Part shown: positions 58,166 through 64,000 of the stretch, piece after piece
How the letters are laid out: each line of letters opens with the position of its first letter
How positions within the stretch are numbered: the stretch's first letter is position 1
Notes under the pieces: model-generated
What the model was told of the DNA's origin: nothing
Database searches by the model: none
What the model saw: only the letters and a program-made list of their open reading frames with translations
Assembly (NCBI RefSeq): GCF_016888515.1
Contig: NZ_JAFEJK010000001.1
Coordinates: 3,018,777-3,082,776 of the forward strand
DNA from: Shimia biformata
GTDB taxonomy: Bacteria; Pseudomonadota; Alphaproteobacteria; Rhodobacterales; Rhodobacteraceae
Reading direction: 5' to 3'
Length of the DNA stretch: 64,000 nt
Made by a program: the position numbers and the translations under genes

Positions 58166-58828
58166 ATGGAACCGACTGTCAGCTTTTTCAGTGGCTTCAC
58201 GTTGAACGACCTGTGGTTCCTGGGCGAAGCGGCCCTGCGGACCATGTGGATCTCTGCCCTGTCGATCACCATTGGCACCGTTCTGGGCGTGCTTTTCGGC
58301 TGGGTGCTTTATGAGGGCAAATGGATCGCGACCCTGACGGTCGCCCCGTTTCTGGACATTTTCCGGTCGGTGCCACTGATCATCCAACTGGTCCTGTTTT
58401 ACAACTTCGCCCCCATCGTCGGGCTGAATCTGGACCCGTTTGCATCGGGCGTCGTGATCCTGACGATCTACACCGCCGCGCTGGTCGCAAATGTCGCCCG
58501 CGGTGGCATGGAAGCGGTCCCGGCACCGATGCGCCGCGCCGCGCGCAGCCTTGGCATGACCTATTGGCAGGACCTGCGTCACGTTGTTCTGCCGATCGGC
58601 GGGCGCGCGGTCTTTCCGGCCTGGGTCGGCGTCGCGCTTGGGGTGATGAAGGACAGCGCCCTGGTCTCGGTGCTGGGCTATGTCGAGCTGCTCAAGGCCA
58701 GCCAGATCCTGATCACCCGCACCCAGGAACCGTTCCTTATCCTTACCCTCGCGGGCGCCTTCTACTTCGCGCTCAGCTACCCAATTTCGCGCTATGCCGC
58801 GACGCTTGAAAGAAAGTGGGCCCAATGA
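58166..58828 (+). CDS. ABC transporter permease 2 (amino acid type)
   Basis: A 220-residue inner-membrane protein with five helices and an EAA loop (AARSLGMTYWQDLRHVVLPIGG). It overlaps the ATPase start by 4 nt. Together with permease 1 it forms the heterodimeric channel. Confidence 0.9.
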   Translation: MEPTVSFFSGFTLNDLWFLGEAALRTMWISALSITIGTVLGVLFGWVLYEGKWIATLTVAPFLDIFRSVPLIIQLVLFYNFAPIVGLNLDPFASGVVILTIYTAALVANVARGGMEAVPAPMRRAARSLGMTYWQDLRHVVLPIGGRAVFPAWVGVALGVMKDSALVSVLGYVELLKASQILITRTQEPFLILTLAGAFYFALSYPISRYAATLERKWAQ

Positions 58829-59547
58829 TCGAAATTCGTGACCTGCACAAATACTTCGGGGCGTTACACGTGCTGAAGGGGATCAACCTTGACGTCAAGA
58901 AAGGGGAAGTCCTGTCAGTCATCGGCGCGTCGGGTTCGGGAAAATCCACCCTGCTCTATTGCATCAACGGGCTTGAGCCGATCCAGCAAGGCCATGTGAC
59001 CGTGGATGGAACCGACGTTCACGCCCGTGGCACCGACATCAACGGCCTGCGTCAGAAACTGGGCATGGTGTTCCAGCAGTGGAACAGCTTCCCGCACCTG
59101 ACGGCACTGGAAAACGTCGCGCTGGCCCCACGGATCGTGAAGGGCAAATCCCGCGCCGAGGCAAGCGATATTGCCAGAAAACAGCTGGGCCATGTCGGAC
59201 TGGGCGAAAAGCTTGACGTTTATCCGTCGGCGCTGTCCGGCGGCCAGCAACAGCGGCTGGCCATCGCGCGTGCGCTTGCGATGGAACCGGAATACATGCT
59301 GTTTGACGAGGCGACCTCGGCCCTCGACCCGGAACTAGTTGGCGAAGTGCTGGAAACCATGCGGATGCTGGCCGAGGAAGGCATGACGATGATCTGCGTC
59401 ACCCATGAAATGGGCTTTGCGCGCGATGTCTCGGACCGTGTCGCCTTCTTCCATCAGGGCGTCATGGAAGAGATCGGCCCCCCGGCCCAGATCTTCGGCG
59501 ATGCGCAATCCGAACACACCCGAAAATTCCTGGCCAACGTGCGCTGA
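58825..59547 (+). CDS. ABC transporter ATP-binding protein (amino acid type)
   Basis: A 240-residue ATPase. Walker A GASGSGKST, the signature LSGGQQQRL, Walker B YMLFDEATSALD and VTHEM are present. I chose ATG 58825 (MIEIRDLHKYFGALHV), which overlaps the permease stop. Confidence 0.93.
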   Translation: MIEIRDLHKYFGALHVLKGINLDVKKGEVLSVIGASGSGKSTLLYCINGLEPIQQGHVTVDGTDVHARGTDINGLRQKLGMVFQQWNSFPHLTALENVALAPRIVKGKSRAEASDIARKQLGHVGLGEKLDVYPSALSGGQQQRLAIARALAMEPEYMLFDEATSALDPELVGEVLETMRMLAEEGMTMICVTHEMGFARDVSDRVAFFHQGVMEEIGPPAQIFGDAQSEHTRKFLANVR

Positions 59548-59584
59548 GCACGCGGGACCAGATTTCCAAAAAAGGACCTCACCA

Positions 59585-60544
59585 ATGACCAAGAATATCT
59601 TTACCGGCACGATGCCGGCGCTCATGACCCCCTGCAAGGCGGACCGGACCCCGGATTTCGACGCCCTGGTCCGAAAGGGTCGTGAAATGATCGACGCCGG
59701 CATGTCCGCCGTTGTCTACTGCGGCTCGATGGGCGACTGGCCGCTTCTGACCGACGCGCAGCGCATCGAAGGGGTCGAGCGCCTTGTTGACGCGGGCCTC
59801 CCGGTGGTCGTCGGCACCGGTGCGATCAATTCGCAGTCGGCGGTTGCCCACGCCGCACATGCGCAAAAGATCGGGGCCGCCGGGCTGATGGTCATACCGC
59901 GCGTCCTGTCGCGCGGATCGTCGCCCATTGCGCAGAAAAACCACTTCAAAGCAATTCTCGAAGCCGCGCCCGACATCCCGGCCATCATCTACAACAGCCC
60001 CGTTTACGGTTTTGCCACCCGCGCCGACCTGTTCCTGGCGCTGCGCGCCGAGCATCCGAACCTGATCGGCTTCAAAGAGTTCGGTGGCAAAAGCGATCTG
60101 CGCTACGCCGCCGAGCATATCACCTCGAAGGACGATCAGGTCACGTTGATGGTCGGGGTCGACACCGAGGTCTATCACGGCTTCGTCAACTGTGGCGCAA
60201 CCGGTTCGATTACCGGGATCGGCACCGCCCTGCCCAAGGAAGCGCTGCTGCTGGCGGCCCTGTCCCAAAAAGCTGCGGCTGGCCACGCCGAAGCCCGCAT
60301 GCGCGCGCGCGAACTGGAAGAAGCCTTTGGTGTTCTGGCCAGCTTTGACGAGGGAACCGACCTTGTACTCTATTACAAGTACCTCCTCGTCCTGAACGGA
60401 GAAGAGGAATACCGCCTGCACTTCAACGAAACCGACGAACTGACCGATGCCCAGCGCAACTACTGCGAACAGCAATATGCGCTGTTCCGCGCCTGGTTTG
60501 CAGACTGGTCGGCTCAGGGCGGGGTGATCGCCGAATGCATGTAG
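59585..60544 (+). CDS. DapA-superfamily lyase, probable pyrroline-4-hydroxy-2-carboxylate deaminase
   Basis: 319 residues from ATG 59585. The Schiff-base Lys164 (IGFKEFGG) and active-site Tyr136 (IIYNSPVYG) of the DHDPS/NAL superfamily are present. The next gene is a 4-hydroxyproline epimerase (10-nt overlap), and this family member with an extended C-terminus (LHFNETDELTDAQRNYC) is the usual deaminase step of bacterial hydroxyproline degradation. The role is by context; a related aldolase is the alternative. Confidence 0.83.
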   Translation: MTKNIFTGTMPALMTPCKADRTPDFDALVRKGREMIDAGMSAVVYCGSMGDWPLLTDAQRIEGVERLVDAGLPVVVGTGAINSQSAVAHAAHAQKIGAAGLMVIPRVLSRGSSPIAQKNHFKAILEAAPDIPAIIYNSPVYGFATRADLFLALRAEHPNLIGFKEFGGKSDLRYAAEHITSKDDQVTLMVGVDTEVYHGFVNCGATGSITGIGTALPKEALLLAALSQKAAAGHAEARMRARELEEAFGVLASFDEGTDLVLYYKYLLVLNGEEEYRLHFNETDELTDAQRNYCEQQYALFRAWFADWSAQGGVIAECM

Positions 60545-61467
60545 TGGACAGCCATACCGGCGGCATGCCCACGCGGGTCATTCTCGATGGCGCGCCCGAT
60601 CTTGGATCGGGAACGCTGGCCGAGCGCGCGCGCCGCCTGTCGGAAGACCATGTGGCGTTCTGGAAATCGGTCCTGCTCGAGCCGCGCGGGAAACCGGGGA
60701 TGGTGGGCGCGCTGCTGGTCGAACCACAAGACCCGGATTGCATTGCCGGTGTGATCTATTTCGACGCGAACGCGGTTCTGGGCATGTGCGGTCACGGCAC
60801 GATCGGGTTGGCCGTCACGCTGTTCCACCTGGGCCGGATCGGGTTCGGGCGTCACCGCATAGAGACCCCGGCCGGTATCGTGTCAATCGACCTGACTGAT
60901 GCGGCGACGGTGACCGTCACCAATGTCGAAAGCCGCCGCATGCAAAAAGGCGCAACACTTGACGTTGACGGTATCGGCACGGTGACAGGGGACGTCGCCT
61001 ATGGCGGCAACTGGTTCTATATCGTGGACCCCAGCCCCATCCCGGTGCAACCCGGCAATATCGCAGCCCTGACCGAGGCCGCCATTGCCGTGCGCAGCGC
61101 GGCGCGGGCCGCCGGGTTGGGCGACGAAGGTGGCGACCTGGTGGACCATGTGATTTTCCAGGACGCATCGGACAACCCCGCCATCCACAGCCGGAATTTC
61201 GTGCTTTGTCCCGACAACACCTATGACCGTTCGCCCTGTGGCACCGGCAGTTCGGCGCGACTGGCGTGTCTGGCTGCGGACGGCCGGCTGAACCCCGGCG
61301 CAGAAATACTGCAGGAAAGCGTGATCGGCAGCCCTTACCGGCTGTCGTATCAGCCCGGCCCGAACGGGGGGATCATCCCCTCGATCACCGGTCAGGCTTT
61401 CGTGATGGCGCAAGGCACTCTGATCTTTGCCGAACAAGATCCCTTCAGGCGCGGCATTGCGGCCTGA
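60535..61467 (+). CDS. 4-hydroxyproline 2-epimerase (proline racemase family)
   Basis: A 310-residue protein. Both catalytic cysteines are kept: Cys85 in MCGHGTIG and Cys235 in SPCGTGSSA. This marks an epimerase or racemase rather than the trans-3-hydroxyproline dehydratase, which has Thr at the second site. The opening VDSHTGGMPTRV is typical. It converts trans-4-hydroxy-L-proline to cis-4-hydroxy-D-proline. A D-amino-acid dehydrogenase would be needed next and is not in the window. Confidence 0.88.
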   Translation: MHVVDSHTGGMPTRVILDGAPDLGSGTLAERARRLSEDHVAFWKSVLLEPRGKPGMVGALLVEPQDPDCIAGVIYFDANAVLGMCGHGTIGLAVTLFHLGRIGFGRHRIETPAGIVSIDLTDAATVTVTNVESRRMQKGATLDVDGIGTVTGDVAYGGNWFYIVDPSPIPVQPGNIAALTEAAIAVRSAARAAGLGDEGGDLVDHVIFQDASDNPAIHSRNFVLCPDNTYDRSPCGTGSSARLACLAADGRLNPGAEILQESVIGSPYRLSYQPGPNGGIIPSITGQAFVMAQGTLIFAEQDPFRRGIAA

Positions 61468-61505
61468 GGCACCACAGAGCCCGGGAAAAACCGGGCCAGA
61501 CCACC

Positions 61506-61534
61506 GGTGCGCTTCGAAATGATCGAAGCGCACC
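61506..61534 (+). promoter_or_regulatory. 12-bp perfect hairpin before the TRAP genes
   Basis: GGTGCGCTTCGA/TCGAAGCGCACC with loop AATGA lies 26 bp before the dctP start and follows a smaller GCCCGG/CCGGGC stem (61479-61496). There is no T tract. A third stem (62639-62662) follows dctP. These suggest mRNA processing or stability control at this junction. Confidence 0.55.
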
Positions 61535-61559
61535 GACACATCAAAAACAGAGGATGACC

Positions 61560-62624
61560 ATGAAACTGAGTTCAACATTTGTTGCGGCGGCGCTTGCCAC
61601 CGCACTTTCGGGTCCTGCCCAGGCCGCAGAAGTCGAATGGAAAATGACGGCCGCGATTGGCGAAGGCTCGTTCCTGTATGAAAACTTCATGCAGCGCTTT
61701 GCCGACAATGTCGAAACGATCAGCCAGGGGCGCGTCGAGATCAAACCCTTTGGTGCCGGCGTTCTGGCCCCCGCGTTCAAGGCATATGAGGTTGTGCAGG
61801 ACGGGATCGTGGAAGCCGGGCATTCGACCCCCTCTTACCTGGTGAACCAGGATCCGACCAATGCGATCTTTGCCAGCTTTCCCGGCGGTATGTCGCCCGA
61901 AGCCACCGTGCACTGGATCTATGAAGGCGGCGGTGAAGAATTGCTGCAAGAGTTCCGCCGCACGGAAATGGGCCTTCACAGCCTTGTCGTCGGGATCGGC
62001 ACGTCCGAGATCATGGCCCATTCCAACGTCCGTATCGAGACCGTGGCGGACCTTGCAAACGTGAAATACCGCACGTCCGGCGCATTTGCGGCTGTGCTGC
62101 AAGAAGAGTTTGGCGGCGTGCCGACAGTGGTGCCCGGAAACGAGATCTATACGCTGTTGCAACGTAAGGGCGTCGACGCGATCGAATGGTCGACACCCGG
62201 CGCGAACATCACCGAGGGGTTCCACGAAGTTGCCCCCTTCATGATCATGCCGGGCGTGCATCAGCCGTCGTTCCTGTGGGAGGTCTTTGTCAAACAGGAA
62301 ACCTGGGACGCCCTGCCCGACGATCTGAAAGCCTCGATCGAAGCTGCGGCCAAACTGACCACCTATGAAAGCTACACCCGCTTCGGCGACAAGGACATCG
62401 CGGCCATGGCGAAATACCGCGACACCAAGGTCGAGATGGTGGTGATGGAACGCGCCGAGTCGGAAAAGATCCGCGAAGCAGGCCGGAACTGGGCCCGCGC
62501 CAAGGCCAAAGGCCTGTCCGACGCGGGCAATCCGCGCATGCAGGCGGTCCTCGACAGCTACCTGACCTACCAGACGAACTGGGCCGAAAACTCGGGCTAC
62601 CTGGTACGCGACAGCGCCGAATGA
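61560..62624 (+). CDS. dctP: TRAP transporter substrate-binding protein (DctP type)
   Basis: 354 residues from ATG 61560. The signal peptide ends QA-AEVEW. The lobes carry typical TRAP features: AYEVVQDGIVEAGHSTPSYL, LANVKYRTSGAFAAVL and the PGNEIYTLLQRKGVDAIEW segment with the ligand Arg region. The gene lies after the hydroxyproline enzymes, so hydroxyproline, hydroxyproline-betaine or another carboxylate is plausible. The ligand cannot be read from sequence. Confidence 0.9.
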   Translation: MKLSSTFVAAALATALSGPAQAAEVEWKMTAAIGEGSFLYENFMQRFADNVETISQGRVEIKPFGAGVLAPAFKAYEVVQDGIVEAGHSTPSYLVNQDPTNAIFASFPGGMSPEATVHWIYEGGGEELLQEFRRTEMGLHSLVVGIGTSEIMAHSNVRIETVADLANVKYRTSGAFAAVLQEEFGGVPTVVPGNEIYTLLQRKGVDAIEWSTPGANITEGFHEVAPFMIMPGVHQPSFLWEVFVKQETWDALPDDLKASIEAAAKLTTYESYTRFGDKDIAAMAKYRDTKVEMVVMERAESEKIREAGRNWARAKAKGLSDAGNPRMQAVLDSYLTYQTNWAENSGYLVRDSAE

Positions 62625-62679
62625 CAACAACAAAACGGGGTGGTCACCGCATGTCGGCCACCTCGAACCGGAGGGTGCA

Positions 62680-63213
62680 ATGACCTTTTTCAGGAACGGC
62701 ATCGAGGGGTTCTCGGCCCTTCTTGGCGGCCTGGGGCGGCTGGCCATTTTCGCGCTGATCGTCGCCATGCTTTTCGAGGTGGTCGCGCGATATGTGTTCG
62801 GCGCGCCGACACTTTGGGCGTTTGATCTGTCCTATATGCTGAACGGATCGGTGTTTCTTCTGGGGGCCGCGTATTCGCTGCAAAAGGATGCGCATGTGCG
62901 CATTGACTTCCTTTCGCAGAGGTTTCCGCTGCGGGTCCAGCAGGGTCTGAACGGGCTGGTTTTCCTGCTGGTCATGTTCCCCATCACGCTCGCCTTTGCC
63001 TGGGTTTCGGGGGCAAAGGCACTAAAGGCATTTCACACCGGCGAGGTCGAAAGCGTCAGCCCCTGGGCGCCGCTGGTGTGGCCGTTTTATGCCGTCATCG
63101 CGGTCGGGCTTCTGGCCTTCGCCCTGCAATTCGCGGCCGAGGCGGTGAAATTCCTCTTGGGCGAGCGCACGCCCGGCGACGCGGACTCTGAAATCCAAGA
63201 GATGGAGAGCTGA
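62680..63213 (+). CDS. dctQ: TRAP transporter small membrane subunit (DctQ type)
   Basis: A 177-residue protein with four membrane helices, the DctQ pattern (EVVARYVFGAPTLWAFDLSYML, then SPWAPLVWPFYAVIAVGLLAFALQ). It precedes dctM by 3 nt. Confidence 0.9.
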   Translation: MTFFRNGIEGFSALLGGLGRLAIFALIVAMLFEVVARYVFGAPTLWAFDLSYMLNGSVFLLGAAYSLQKDAHVRIDFLSQRFPLRVQQGLNGLVFLLVMFPITLAFAWVSGAKALKAFHTGEVESVSPWAPLVWPFYAVIAVGLLAFALQFAAEAVKFLLGERTPGDADSEIQEMES

Positions 63214-63216
63214 TCC

Positions 63217-64000
63217 ATGATCCCCCTTTTGATGTTCGCCACGCTGTTCGTGCTGGTATTTTCCGGCATCCCGGTTGCGTTCTCGTTGATTATCGTCGCG
63301 GTCGGCTTCGGCTATACCGTGTTCGGCGACCTGGTCATTCTGCAACTCTATGGACCGCTTCTGCATACGGCGTCGAACTTCGTCCTGGCCGCGATTCCCC
63401 TGTTCATTTTCATGGGCGCGGTGCTTGAGCGTTCGGGCATTGCCAAACGGCTTTTCCATGCGCTGCAACTGTGGTTGGGGGGACTGCCCGGTGGCCTGGC
63501 GCTGTCGACGATTGCGATGTGCGCCATTTTTGCCGCCGCATCGGGCGTTGTCGGCGCGGTCGAGATCGTAGTCGGGCTGATGGCAATCCCGGCCATGACC
63601 AAGGCGCGTTACAAGAACGACCTGATCGCCGGTACGATCTGCGCGGGCGGATCGCTGGGCACGATCATTCCACCGTCCGTGATCGTCGTGGTCTATGCCT
63701 CGATCGCACAGCTTTCCATCGGTCAGCTATTTGCCGCCTCGATCCTGCCCGGCACGCTGATGGTCGCATTCTTTGTGGGCTACGTTCTGATGCGCAGCAT
63801 TCTGAAGCCCCAGGATGCGCCCGCCCTGCCCGCCTCGGAACGGGCCGTGCCGTTGCCGCAGAAGCTTCGGATCACCCTGACGGCCATGCTGCCGCCACTG
63901 GCGCTGATTGTCATGGTGCTGGGGTCGCTTCTTGCCGGGGCCGCATCCGCGACCGAGGCGGCGGCTGTCGGTGCGGCAGGCACCATTGGCCTGACCCTGT
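63217..64000 (+). CDS. dctM: TRAP transporter large permease (DctM type), 3' end outside window
   Basis: The frame from ATG 63217 is open to the window end (261 codons seen of an expected 420-440). It has multiple membrane helices, GTIIPPSVIVVVYA (a DctM hallmark), AAIPLFIFMGAVLERSG and ATEAAAVGA. The downstream part and any following hydroxyproline genes are not visible. Confidence 0.92.
   Translation, partial: MIPLLMFATLFVLVFSGIPVAFSLIIVAVGFGYTVFGDLVILQLYGPLLHTASNFVLAAIPLFIFMGAVLERSGIAKRLFHALQLWLGGLPGGLALSTIAMCAIFAAASGVVGAVEIVVGLMAIPAMTKARYKNDLIAGTICAGGSLGTIIPPSVIVVVYASIAQLSIGQLFAASILPGTLMVAFFVGYVLMRSILKPQDAPALPASERAVPLPQKLRITLTAMLPPLALIVMVLGSLLAGAASATEAAAVGAAGTIGLTL

Noticed and set aside
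60535-61467. trans-3-hydroxy-L-proline dehydratase
   Set aside because: Both catalytic cysteines are present (Cys85, Cys235); the dehydratase has Thr at the second site.

Overview
The window reads as chromosomal DNA of an alphaproteobacterium, most likely a Rhodobacterales/Roseobacter-group marine bacterium. The case rests on gene content: a DUF6280-type small protein, a YjbH/YjbF pair, a tripartite TRAP transporter beside hydroxyproline genes, a complete aminoethylphosphonate route and a PopZ-like acidic protein. High G+C, dense operons with 1-4 nt stop/start overlaps, and two tRNAs with encoded CCA fit this. No rRNA, CRISPR array, insertion sequence or recombinase gene was seen.

Layout. 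1-4.4 kb: the end of a NapC/NirT multihaem cytochrome, a small membrane protein, a VanZ-like protein and a YjbH-YjbF envelope pair. 4.5-9.3 kb: a three-gene 2-oxoacid oxidoreductase operon with its own flavin/NAD(P)H and Fe-S subunit. 9.35-10.46 kb: a very small AT-rich insertion bounded by a 47-bp duplication of the 3' part of tRNA-Cys; it carries one unknown gene and no integrase. 10.7-19.2 kb: housekeeping genes (a Pcm-like methyltransferase, a TolC-type protein, a PopZ-like protein, efp, metR/metF, a thioesterase, dtd, a glycerate kinase). 19.2-26.4 kb (minus strand): glpK, glpD, an acyl-CoA synthetase and an ABC exporter. Then come tRNA-Gly and a tiny membrane ORF.

27.0-36.1 kb (minus strand) is the most remarkable part. 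It is a tightly packed eight-gene operon: Ser/Thr kinase, FHA protein, PP2C phosphatase, degenerate GTPase, dynamin-like GTPase, canonical GTPase, a predicted Roadblock/LC7-like small protein and a protein of unknown family. It looks like a phospho-regulated, GTPase-driven membrane or polarity machine, and I know of no described system with this composition. Upstream lies an unusual fusion of an adenylation domain, a carrier domain and a membrane acyltransferase.

38.9-47 kb: an amidohydrolase, then phnW-phnA-phnY-pbfA for 2-aminoethylphosphonate catabolism with a divergent LysR regulator. 47-52.8 kb: an AlkJ/AlkK/aldehyde-dehydrogenase-type alcohol oxidation operon with a TetR regulator, possibly led by an unlisted 59-codon gene. 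53.2-56.3 kb: DUF3237, an amidohydrolase-2 enzyme and an FAD monooxygenase. 56.6-64 kb: a polar amino acid ABC transporter, a DapA-family enzyme, a 4-hydroxyproline 2-epimerase and a TRAP transporter (the last gene runs off the end), together a hydroxyproline (or hydroxyproline-betaine) uptake and catabolism locus.
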